Assembly (NCBI GenBank): GCA_000727475.1
Contig: KL647297.1
Coordinates: forward strand, 2,623,577 to 2,687,576
Length of the DNA stretch: 64,000 bases
Reading direction: 5' to 3'
Source: Sarcocystis neurona
Taxonomy: Eukaryota; Apicomplexa; Conoidasida; Eucoccidiorida; Sarcocystidae
In this document: positions 11,646 to 22,210 of the stretch, piece after piece
Position numbering within the stretch: the first letter of the stretch is position 1
How the letters are laid out: each line of letters begins with the position of its first letter
The notes under the pieces: generated by a model
Database searches by the model: none
Seen by the model: the letters and a program-made list of their open reading frames with translations, nothing else
What the model was told of the DNA's origin: nothing
Translations under genes and position numbers: made by a program

Positions 11646-12140
11646 CTGGCATCACAAGTGCTGCTGCTAGTCCTCGTACTGCTACTATTACCATTATTTT
11701 CAGGTTTCCTAGCAGAACAGCACAGAAAAAACGACGCCGGAGGCTTCTAATCAATGCTACCGTCGAGGATGGAGATGGAACTCGCGAACAAGAAGGGAGT
11801 TTACTGCACACATTGTTCGCGCGCTGTGTATCTACCCACGACTCCACAGTCTTATGCGTGTACATTTATATATGTATACACATACATACACTGCCTGTAT
11901 GCGATTTTGCATATATAAAAGGAGCAGTTAGTTTTTCGTTTGAGTCAGTCTGGCACGTATGAACACTCTGCAAAAGGATGCCGGGGCATACACACATATA
12001 CGTAGGTGTAAGTGTATAGAAAGATACTTTTGTATACGCATGTCTCTCTGCACAAGTATACATGTCGCTGGTAGCGTCCGAAGTGGACACCAGACCCACG
12101 TGTATATAATACATAGAAATACGTGCAGGTGTGTGTGCCT

Positions 12141-12224
12141 CCAAGACATTATCTTGGTGAGAGGCGACCCCTCCGCTACGGAGTGTTAGTGCCACCAGGG
12201 GCTTCGCTACTCCACGTAGCGAAG
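12141..12224. other. Cluster of three short perfect hairpins
   Basis: CCAAGA-CATTA-TCTTGG (12141-12157), CTCCG-CTA-CGGAG (12171-12183) and CTTCGCTA-CTCCACG-TAGCGAAG (12202-12224) follow one another within 84 bases. All stems are perfect. No ORF explains them; function unknown. Confidence 0.5.
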
Positions 12225-13547
12225 AAAATCCGCTAGTGCTGCTGCTGTGATGCGTGGTGCATTCCCTCCAAAGTATTAGGCAGCTTGATGATTGTACGGG
12301 TGAAATGAAACAGTCAACGACATAAATGCACGCACTTCCTGCTGAAAAAAGAGAAAACCTCGGCTACACATGTATACATGTATACACACTCTCACACGTA
12401 TATATTTGCAAGCACACGTACCTCCGTGTGCATAGATCTGTGTGTGTATCCATGTATAGATCTGTATGCTTGTGTGTATACGCAAATGCATGCATCCATC
12501 CAAATACACGGGCGGCCGGATGCTCTTTAACAGAAGTCCACACATTTTTATATAGATGCGCTTCAACAGCCTGTCCTGGAGAGCTTTCGGGCACACGCTT
12601 CCGCACGAATACACAGGATTTCTGTTGCATGCATCCCTTATCGCAGTTGCGCGTTTTGAACGAGGCAACAACTCCGTTTATATTTCGCTTTATAGAAACA
12701 CATCGTCCTCCTCCATGTTCCTCCTCCGGAATCAACCGTTTTCCGGTTTGCCGCCTCGGCACTCGAACGCGCTGAAGATTCACATTATCAACGTCTTTCC
12801 TTTGAAGCAAAGAGAAATACTTCGTGTCTGTTGCAACGATGCCGAGACGATTCTCCTTTTCATCTTCTGTTCGACATACGAACAGAGAAGGTTGTTTTGA
12901 TTATCTTTAAGAGGAAGACGACGGGACTTCTTTCCTTCATGGACGCCGTTGCAGTAGCATCTAGTTATATTCTTTCGAGAAGCGGATGCATTGTTCACTC
13001 CGACTTCTTAACACTGTGTGGCGAGGAACAGTTGCCCTTAGTCTTCCTTCTGGTTCATACACTTCATCCTCTTTACTTCTTGTTTAACATAGAAGAAAGG
13101 GCCCTGCTGCGTGCAGCGTGTGCACACGCAAATTCAGAGACATCCATGTCTGCAGGCACATGTAAATTTTACACGTGCACACCTGTGTGTGCGTACTGGG
13201 GTATACACATATGTGTTCTAGACAAGGTATTTTACTTGTAGGTCTTTTGTATTGAGAAGATAAAGGAGAGTTCTTTCTTTTCTGGGTTGTTCGCTGAGAG
13301 TGGAGAAGACTTTTGTTCACTTTTGTTCCGTAGAAGGTCTTTTTCTACACTGTCTTTTCCAGCAGCAGGAAGAGAACCGCTCCCTGTACATTGTCGGTGC
13401 TGAGAAAGCGTGCAGTTCTTTTCTCTCCCAAATAAGATTCCAGAATATACGTATGTTCTTCCTTAAGGCGCGCGAACTACCGTGTCCCCACGTAGTATAT
13501 AAAAGCAGTGTTCCCCGTCTACACTAGATTTCCGGCAGTCGCGGATA

Positions 13548-13648
13548 GTCTGTTCCACTTGTACTACGAGATAAAGTTGTCTTTACTTTTGCCTAGTCTG
13601 TTCCACTTGTTTTATGGGATAAAAGGTGTCTTTTCTTTTGCCTTGCCG
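13548..13648. repeat. Two-copy tandem duplication, period about 46 bp
   Basis: Two imperfect copies share GTTCCACTTGT, a GATAAA core and CTTTTGCCT. Confidence 0.75.
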
Positions 13649-15439
13649 GTTCATGGGTGGCGCACCCGAAACTTCCTCTCTCGTTTTTGTTTGGACACGT
13701 GGGCAGGAAGAGCGGCTTTCTCTTGCGTTCTCGTTCCACAGTTCCTCGAAAGAGATTCACTTTTTGTCTCCATCTTTGCTTTTGCCGAAAGTCAGATGTG
13801 TACTTCACGTTTCGCCTCCAGTTCGAACAGGTTACCGTACCAGCACCTATGTGGGATTTTTCTAGGAAAAAGTCTATTCCGCCTCTTCTTGGGATACAGA
13901 GGAGCTGCTGGTTTACTCGAAAGACAGGTTTACACTTTGCATGAATTCGACTCACTCATAAAATAATTCTCCGCCGCATTTTGCCTTAGAGTACTGAATA
14001 ATTTGTCTTCGAGTCGTACACAGCTTTAACGTGAAAGTCGCTCCTTGTACGAATATTTCTCGTGTAGACGAATACTTGTGTCATTTCTTTTCATCTCCTC
14101 GTTTCCTAATTTCCTACCAGATAACATTTTGTTTTATCCATAGAAACCAAAGAAACGTATGTGTATACATTATTCGCTGTATACGGAAGGATACATCCAA
14201 GGGTGTATGACATCTGTGACGACGTTTGTGCAAAAAACCCAATTTTTAACCCACCGATACTGCTCGTCTATATTCGTGTATGCGTGTGGGTACCTTTCTA
14301 CTTTCTCCAAGCGCTCTTTTAACTACGGAATTTGCTTTTTCACAATTATTGGCGACACTTAGCGGAAGTACGTTTATCACTCACGCAAATATCAAGCAAG
14401 CGTGATTGAGAAGCTCTCGTCCCTCTTCTTGACCCACGCTCCTGAATTTTTTTTCTAGCGTTTTGACAGTCTCCTCCCGAGCTCGGCAACCTTTGAAAAA
14501 CTCATCTTTTCTCCAGTGTGTATTCTGTTTATGAGAAGAGATTTCCACATACTTACCACTGCTGTAGGCTGTCACTGCTGCAGCGTGAGAGATAACTAGT
14601 CCTTCATTTTCAGGCCGACGTTTTCATGCGACTCTGTTTTTCCCTTTTCACAACGCCTCGTTTCGTTCAAAACTTTTGCTCAATGCTGATATAAAGATAT
14701 CCACTTCTCTCACTTCTCACGGCTCATCTGTTACAGGAACACATCTTTTTCCAGACTCTACAAAAGGGACCCTCCCCGCTATTTCCTACAAAAAGGATCT
14801 TTGTTCGGTATAACGTTTACGTGTATATACATGTGTATATGTATATGCGTATATACCACTGTGGAAATCTACTGTTATACTCTACTTGTGGTCGTAATCT
14901 ATTATTATAGCGTACAACATTAGTTGAGGATTATAGCACAGGGAAGAAGTGTAGTTTGTTTCGGCTGTGAAGAGTCTTCTCTTGCATTCGTTCGTCACTT
15001 TTTTCATTCTTCTCCTCCTCTTCCTTCCTTCTTATCCACTTCTTGTGTACGACTCCCACATTCTCTTACTTGGCGTCACTCACACACGAAGTATGTTTGG
15101 CCGAATGCAGGTGACGTTTCTCTTTCATTGCCAAGCGTATCTTTAAATGATACTTTCCGTACAAAATTCCACAACTTCTCTGCATTTACAACCTGCAGCC
15201 TGTGTAGAAAAATCTTGTAAAGACGCTGATATTTTTTCCCGCAAGCGTCGCGATAATGACAGTTCATAGTCTTCCTTTTTCTTGCAGTTTCCACCTGGCA
15301 GTTCAATTTTGCTCGCGATCAATGCTACCTAGTGGGAGGCTCCTAGTAGAAAGCGACTCTCGCTGCGTCTGAACTTCCTTTTAGCACGTCGCCAGGCAAA
15401 AACAAGCAGATTTCCGCAGGCCAGGAGGAGCAGCCTCAT

Positions 15440-17190
15440 GTCACCAGCGATGAGAAAAGTAGTAGCAGCGATAAGAGACAGCACCAGCAACAAGCAGTAG
15501 CAAGTGGGAGACGGAGGAAGAGCAGCAGCACTCAGGAGCAGCAGCGCCCATGAGCAGCCGCGCCCATGAGCAGCAGCACCAAGGAGCAACAACAACAACA
15601 ACAAGCAGCAGGAGAGACAACCGGCAGCAGCAGCAGCAACGGGCAGCTGCAGTGGCAAACAAGAGCAAGTGGGAGGATCAGCAGGAATAGTAGCAAGCAG
15701 CAACCGCAGTGCGTCAGCAGCAAGTAAGAGGAGGAGCAGCAACAGTGTCGTTTGAGTGCATGCACCACAGCAGCATGCAACAGGACGCAGAAGGGATAGC
15801 AGCAGCAGCAGCAAGGGGCCAGCAGAAAGAAACACCAACGCTACTGCGGCGTCGCACCAGTTACGCAGCAGCAGCACCTGGAGCGGCAGCACCTGGAGCA
15901 GCAGCATCTGCAGTAGAAGTAGCAGCACCAGCAGCGGCAGCACCAGCAGGACCACCGGCAGCAGCAGCACCGGCAGCACGACCACCTGGAGCAGCAGCAC
16001 CTGGCGCAGCAGCACGTACAGCAGCAGCAGCAGCGCCCGGAGCAGCAGCACCTGGAGCAGCAGGGCGTGCGACAGCAACAGCAGCAGCAGCACCAGCAGC
16101 AGGGACAGCAGGATCACCGGCAGCAACAACATCGGCAGCACCAGCACCAGCAGCAAAAGCATCAGCAGCAGCAGCAGCGCCATCAGCAGCAGGAGCAGCG
16201 CCATCAGCAGCAGCGCCACTAGCAGCAGCAAGAGAGGAGCAGCGTCAGTACCTGCACCGGCACCAGCAGCAGAAGCAGCGTCAGCAACAGTCTTTGCATA
16301 TCTCCTGTGGCAGCTGCGTCATCTAATTCTGCCGCGCTTCAGCAGCATCGACAGCAGAAGCAGCAGATGTATGGAACTCGAGGAGTAAGGAAATTCCCAT
16401 TACTCAGCGTGAAGTATTTCTCCTTCAGCGCTCTCTACACCTGGCCCAGACTCTCCTTTCTTTAAGCGGGCTCCCCCCAGGGGGCAGTGCAGCAACAGCA
16501 GCAAAGAAAACCAGCAGCGGCTCTCTTGTCGTGAGAGTCACAGCAGCTAGGTATCTACATCTTGTAACCTTGCTGTTGTTGTTGCGGCAGCAACGCAGAC
16601 AGAGACAGCGGCAGCACAGCCACGGGGAGAAACGGCAATACAAGAAGCCTCGACAGGAGAAGCAGGAGCAGCGCAGGTGAGAGAAGCACAAGACGCAGCA
16701 CCGGGGCCAGCAGAAGCAGCAGCAGCCAGATAGAAGAAGCTGAAGAAGCAGCAACAGGGCCAGAAAAAGCAGCAGCTGGGCCAGGAGAAGCGGCAGCTGG
16801 GCCAGGAGAAGCAGCAGCTGGGCCAGGAGAAGCAGCAGCTGGGCCAGGAGAAGCAGCAGCAGCAGCACAGGCGAGGGAAGCAGAAGAAGCAACAGCAGCA
16901 CAGGAAAGAGTAGTGAAGGGAGCACCAGCGCCGCCTCGAGAAGGAGAAGCAATTCAAGAAGCACAAACGGAAGAAGGAGCAGCAGGGCAGGCAGAAAGAC
17001 AAGCAGAAACAGCAATACTTCGAGCAGGATTGCTGATCTATTCTCTTAGTCGCTACTCCCGCTGCGATGCCGCAGCAGCAGAAGCGAAAGCAGAAACAGC
17101 AGCATTCCTCACAACAACTGGCTCCGTCAGTCCCGCTTTCGCTGCTCCTCCTGCAGTGCAGCAGCAGCAGCAACCAGGGTACACACGATA
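15440..17190. repeat. CAG/GCA-rich block
   Basis: The + strand is dominated by CAG/GCA triplets, so all frames on both strands stay open (Gln, Ser or Ala on +; Leu, Cys or Ala on -). The Ala frame on + at 15709-16326 and the Glu/Ala/Gly frame at about 16720-17191 look most like protein, but neither carries a recognisable domain. This could be an exon of a + strand gene or an intron of a - strand gene. Confidence 0.8.
16757..16861 (+). repeat. 21-bp minisatellite, five copies, potentially coding an AAAGPGE heptad
   Basis: GGGCCAGGAGAAGCAGCAGCT is repeated with a period of exactly 21 bp at 16757, 16778, 16799, 16820 and 16841. The first copy differs (CAGAAAAAG) and the second has one change (CGG). 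The period preserves frame; one + frame reads AAAGPGE repeats flanked by Glu/Ala-rich text that runs open to 17191. Confidence 0.9.
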
Positions 17191-17191
17191 A

Positions 17192-18855
17192 GAGGAGAAG
17201 ACAGAAGCGACGGCAGAGTTCTTCGCAGAGTCAGCAGCTATCGACCTATGCCATATCTGCTCCCTCCCGAAGAAGGGATTGACACAAGTGTCCAAACAGC
17301 AGTTTATAAAAATTGAGTCTCTCGGGCATCACAGAAAAGATATGTCCAAGTGTCTGTCTATCTTGCAGACCTTTCTCCCGGTGTACGTACACCCGGACAG
17401 ACTAAAATACACCTGCCGCAGGGAGCAACGGTACCTTCCTACAGGCTGTCCGCAAAAGAAAAGTAGGACTGTTAACCGTAACAACGCATTTGGTCAAAGA
17501 AAACACTTCTCCAGAAGCCGGCGTCATCTGCGAACTGCCTCATGTCTTTGGCCTTCCCAACAACGCGAAGATCGTCCCCTTCATGCGCAGAGTAATTCTG
17601 CTTCTTCGTAGATGGCGAGGCTGCTGCAGAAAGAAGAAGTGTTGACGTTCTGCTGCAGTTACCGTGCAGTCCACCAACAAAGGCCACTTTCCACGTCTCT
17701 ATATGTGGCAATCTCTCTGTGTCTCTCGACATAAATCTATAAATATACACGCAGGTGTATACGGTGATATATGTGTGCTGCTGCGTACATGTACGTATCC
17801 ATGAATATCGGTGTCTGTATTCCTACACTTGTGTACAGAGACGGATTCTTGTGGGGCACAAATATATACGCATATGTTATGTCAATGTTTGTACGTATAT
17901 ATACATACTTGTAGACATTTCTGCCTACACATAGATGTATATACTTTTCTGCGTCTATATTTACACGTGTACACGTGTTCGTATACAAATGCTTGCGTAT
18001 GTCTCTTCGGACCCACAGCCATTGGCTACTTGCTAAGCCAGACGCGTCTGCAACCTTTTTTTCTCCTCTTCATCAAAACTAATGGATGCACTGCTTCACC
18101 TGGCCAACCTGGTCAAACAAACGTATCTGCTGTCTTTTCCTTCACAGTATACACAGATAGACATATATGTACGTAGCACTATCTATATAAATATATATAT
18201 ACATATACAAAGAGATTTATGCTTCTTCTATTTTTGATCCCCTCCTTCTTCGCGTATACCTTCATCGGCGTTCAGTCACATATACGTATATGTATATATA
18301 TATATATATATGGATATATCCATATCTGTGTACATATATATATAGGTATATATAGGTAATACATTACACAGACGTAGCGGTTATCAGTCTTCACAGCCTG
18401 TCTACGAGTTCCATATAATTGACGCACAGTCTATTTGCATACACATTCCTCGTCTTTTTCTCCACTTCTGCCACATATATACATACATCTCTATATACAC
18501 CTATTTCTGTATAAATATATATATATACATATGTATGTATACAGGACGTTTAGGGAGACATTTGGATGGGTAGAAAAAGGGACTCCCACCTACGCGCCCG
18601 GTCCAAGAGGGTGTGTTGACGAAGCGTATGTGCATGTATGTATCTGCAGGTATCGTAGAAAGTGGGGCAGACCCACACATATATACATACATAGCAACTT
18701 TACTTGCGAATTAGTTACATGTGTGTAATTGACGGAGAGGATGAAAGCAGAAGGAGAATATTCGACTAGAGTTTTTTTCCCTTATATGCGGACAAAGACA
18801 GAGATACAACTGGACACACTTGCAGAAGATGTATTTACATACGTAGCGGGGATGG
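17192..18855. other. Non-coding region with TA-rich microsatellites
   Basis: After about 17600 the sequence passes into TATA/TACA-rich microsatellite DNA (17730-18000, 18160-18360, 18480-18560). Frames translate to Tyr/Ile/His strings. No gene is visible. Confidence 0.6.
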
Positions 18856-18873
18856 ATGCATGCGGGACTAGAC

Positions 18874-19136
18874 ATGCGATGTTGCCCTGTGGCTGCGCTG
18901 CTGCTGGTGGTTTTCTTCTCATTGTTGCTGCTTTGTTTTCCTCCGGACCTTCGCCTTTTTGCTGCAGAACGTCTCGTGCTTCTCTTGAAGAAGATGAGGT
19001 GCAGCACCACCTTCTCTCGTCTTTTGCTGCTTTGCGTCTTCCTCGCTGCGGAAAGCAGCACGTGCTCCGCGCTGCTGCAGCTTCTCCGTGGTGCCGCAGC
19101 TGCTCCACTTGCTGTTGAAAAGCCACTGCCTTTCAC
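18874..19136 (+). CDS. Candidate signal-peptide exon (possible 5' exon of the RRF gene)
   Basis: The ATG at 18874 (an in-frame ATG also lies at 18856) opens a frame beginning MRCCPVAALLLVVFFSLLLL, a strong secretory signal, followed by further Leu/Cys-rich hydrophobic text and then VEKPLPF. A donor GTACTT at 19137 leaves two bases and would match the one-base start of the candidate exon at 20612. In coccidians an organelle-bound RRF would need such a signal plus a transit peptide, which is why I connect it to 22211-29739, but the link is inference. The same frame runs open to 20820 only because the following sequence is CAG-rich. Confidence 0.3.
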
Positions 19137-19209
19137 GTACTTCGCCGTGAATTCTGCCCCTGCTGCTGCTGCCTCTGCTCTTCCTCGTGCGCTGCTCCTC
19201 CTGCTGCCG

Positions 19210-20500
19210 TGCGAACGTGCTCCGGTGCTGCAGCAGCAGCAGCAGGGTCGGGAGCTGAAGCAGCAGCAGCAGGAGGTGCAGCAGCAATGGCAGGAGATTG
19301 AGAAGCAGAAGGACCAGCAGACGGATAGAGGATGGCATTGGAGAGAGGAAAAGCAGCGGCACGAGCAGGTAAACGTACGCCGTCCCTCGCCACAGCAGCA
19401 GCAGGAGCACCACGCGCATCAACAGCAGCGGCAGGGGGAGCAGCCGATCGAGCAAGCGCAGCAGCAAACGCAGCAGGAAAGAACGAACCAGCAGCAGAAG
19501 GAGGTACAGCACCGGCGAGTAACACAGAAGCGACAGCAGCAACAGCAGCAACATGTCAGCAGCAGGCCGGAACGAGGGGACTGCGCTGGTGTTTCACGTG
19601 TGCAGCTGGTACTCCCAGAGGGGAAATTTCTGCAACACATGCAGCACGTTTGTACAAAAAATTTTTGCCAGACGAACTGCGGAACAAACACCAGCAACAG
19701 CAACAGCGGCAGCATCAATAACAGCTGCAGCAGCGGAGACAAGAGAGACAGCAGCAGCAACGGCAGCCAGACCAGCGGCAGCGACGACTCCAGCAGCCCC
19801 TCCTGCAATGCATGTGACGGCAACAGCTGTTGCTGCAGAAGCGTGTCCTGCAGCAGCAGCAGCAACAGCACAAATAGCAACGCCACGCTCACGGGGAGCA
19901 GCAGCAGAACTAAAGGCAGACGGAGCAGCAGACGCAATGCCCATTTCGACAGCAGCAGCAGCGGTTGTCACTGCAACAGAAGGAGGAAATGTGAGCCCAG
20001 GCACTGGGGCACCACTTGCTTTCCCCAGAGGACTGCAGCGTTGTGGAGGACAAACATTTCCTTCAGCAGGAGCAGCGAGGACTATCAGCAAAAGAAAGGA
20101 GGCAGCAGCAGGAGCGGCCGCAGCGACGGGGACAAGGAAGACGGCGGCAACCGCTACAGCTGTAGCAGCAGCGCCAGCAACGTGCGCAGCAGCGGCAGCA
20201 CCGGTGGTAACAGCAACAGCAGCCGGAGCAGCACCAGCAGTAGCAGTGCAAACAGCAATAGCAGCACAAGCAGCAGCAGCGTCGGCAACGACAACACCAC
20301 TAGCAGCAGCAACAGCGGCAGCAGCATCACCAGCAACATCGGGAGGAGCAACGGCAGCAACAGAAGTGGACAAGACAGCTTCTGGGCGGATGTGCGGAGC
20401 AGCGGACGGCACATTGCTTGCAGCACCAGCAGTAGCCATAGCAGCAGCCAGGAAGGCCGTTGTTGCGGGAGCAGGAAGAGCAGCAGCAGAGTACATTTTC
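19210..20500. repeat. CAG-rich tract
   Basis: The block is dense CAG/AGC/GCA on the + strand, open in most frames on both strands. One + frame near 19600-19720 has more varied text (RLYKKFLPDELRNKHQ) but no recognisable domain. No gene is called. Confidence 0.8.
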
Positions 20501-20611
20501 CTCCTAAAACAATGCGAACTCTGCCGCCTTCCTTTGTTTGTCATGCATGCCCCAGTATTTCTGTTGGCTCGTCTTTCCTTACTTCTTCTTTTCTCCCCGT
20601 CTCTCCTGCAG

Positions 20612-20851
20612 GAGCAACAGGTACGTCGGCGCAGTTCAGACTGCCTCTTCTGGCGTCCTCCCCTCTACGGCGGGTGCACGAGCTACTGCTGCAGCGAAAA
20701 AGAAAAGAAGCCGGAAGCAGCAAAGTGCCGCTTCTGCGTGTTACCAGCTGGCTGCCTTCCCTGGTGCTGCCGCCTCTACCTCCGCCTCACGGGCTCTCCC
20801 GCTGCTGCTGCACCCTGTAGAAGCAGCAAAAATTACATGCAGTCCGCGTAG
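20612..20851 (+). CDS. Candidate transit-peptide-like exon (possible RRF 5' exon)
   Basis: It is preceded by an excellent pyrimidine tract and acceptor (TCTCTCCTGCAG). The frame reads SNRYVGAVQTASSGVLPSTA followed by a basic Lys/Arg and Ser/Ala-rich stretch without acidic residues, the composition expected of a plastid or mitochondrial transit peptide. A donor GTGTCT at 20852 would leave two bases and fit the one-base start at 22211; a stronger donor GTAGGT five bases earlier does not fit. The grouping with RRF is inference. Confidence 0.3.
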   Translation, partial: EQQVRRRSSDCLFWRPPLYGGCTSYCCSEKEKKPEAAKCRFCVLPAGCLPWCCRLYLRLTGSPAAAAPCRSSKNYMQSA

Positions 20852-22210
20852 GTGTCTCATTCTCCCCGCATGCATATACCCGTCCGTATCCGTGCTGCTG
20901 TGCGGACGCACGCCGAAGCTCGTTTTTCGATGCACCTGACAAAGTCTGTCCCTGTATACCTATATCTATATTCATATATATATATAATATAGATAGAGAG
21001 ATACAGTCTGCATGCAGAAGCACTGCTTCCACCAATGTGTAGAAGTATATGTATTTTGTATAAAGGTATTCCTCGAGACTCTCCCATGGGAGTGTGTGTG
21101 GCAACGTAGACGCAAAAGCCTATACATGCCTACACATATATACATATATATATACATATATACATATATATACATACATACACAGGTATGTTCCACGGCA
21201 ATGGGGGGGAGCCGTATCTAAAGCGCGTTCTGGAACTCGCGTACCGTAGCAGCGGCAGCAGTCTGACGAAGTCTTCTGCAGGACCAGGGATTTACAGGGG
21301 AAGAAGAAAATCAGAAGGAGGCAACCTGCGCAGAAAATAAGAAAACACACGTAGGCTTCGTATGCATTATTACCTGTCTTTCTTTGTATTGACTGCTACA
21401 CATACATAAGGGTACGCCTCCCGACACTTCTGTATATATACGTGTGTCTTTCTGTACAACTGCTTCTGCTCTCCTTGGCATCTTATATATATATATTATT
21501 CTCCTTTTATTCGACGCGCCGCAACTACTGAGTTCTTTTTAACTTGAGCTCCCTACGAGCAATAACTTGAACCTTTGACTACCAATGAGTTTGCTTTCTA
21601 CTCTCCGTAGCTTTCGTGATACTACAAACACATAAATACAGACGTGACCGCACCTACCTATACATATATATATTGGTAGATTCGTATATAAGTGCTGCAA
21701 GTGAGCAACGCGTGGGCCTCAGACTCTGCAAGGAATTCTTGTGTAGCAGCAGAAGAGAAAAAAGAAGTACTTCTGTTGCACACAAGCACCGAGGAAGAGA
21801 CGGCCCTGCAGCTAGAGGAGGGGACCGGGTTAACCCTAGTCCAGCTCTACGTACGTAGGTGCATGCAGACAGGTCTATGCGTCTCTCTTTATATATCTTC
21901 CCGTATATTTGTACGTATGTGTGCGGACATGGGCAACAAATGCATGCCCTTAACTTCATATAGAGAGTGTCGTAATCTTTGTATGCTGCTGCTGCTGTAT
22001 ACGAGTATATGTGTTTGTGTTTATGTGCGTCTACACATATATATTTGAGCGTGTGTGTATAGGTACATGTGTAGGGGTCACTCTTTCCTCTGCGCTTCTG
22101 CTCCTGTAGTCGCCGCACACATGCGTACACTTCTCTGGCTGAGGAATATATGCATATGGGCTTTTTTTGTTAACGTATTTGTACTGGCGACTGGGTGCTG
22201 AAGCGTGTAG
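20852..22210. other. Region upstream of the RRF core, TA-rich
   Basis: TA/CA microsatellite patches (20950-21200, 21490) and mixed sequence. No conserved coding text. If the 5' exons above are correct this is an intron. Confidence 0.45.

Larger units (their letters stand above)
11646..15330. other. Gene-free, repeat-poor region
   Basis: No recognisable coding region. It holds short TA/CA-rich patches, the hairpin cluster 12141-12224 and a tandem duplication at 13548-13648. Several overlapping frames of 120-150 codons at 12.3-13.9 kb are rich in Phe/Ser/Arg or Cys/His and look like chance frames. Confidence 0.55.

Noticed and set aside
15329..16231. 300-codon Leu-rich minus frame
   Set aside because: CTG triplets read as Leu; looks like a membrane protein but the pattern is pure triplet composition.
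19594..20544. 316-codon Ala-rich minus frame and the overlapping 432-codon plus frame
   Set aside because: Both result from the same CAG/GCA triplets read in Ala phase; no domain or splice support favours either.
18856..20820. 654-codon plus frame taken as one protein
   Set aside because: Only the first ~90 codons look like a signal-bearing exon; the rest is Gln/Ser triplet translation that would stay open anyway.
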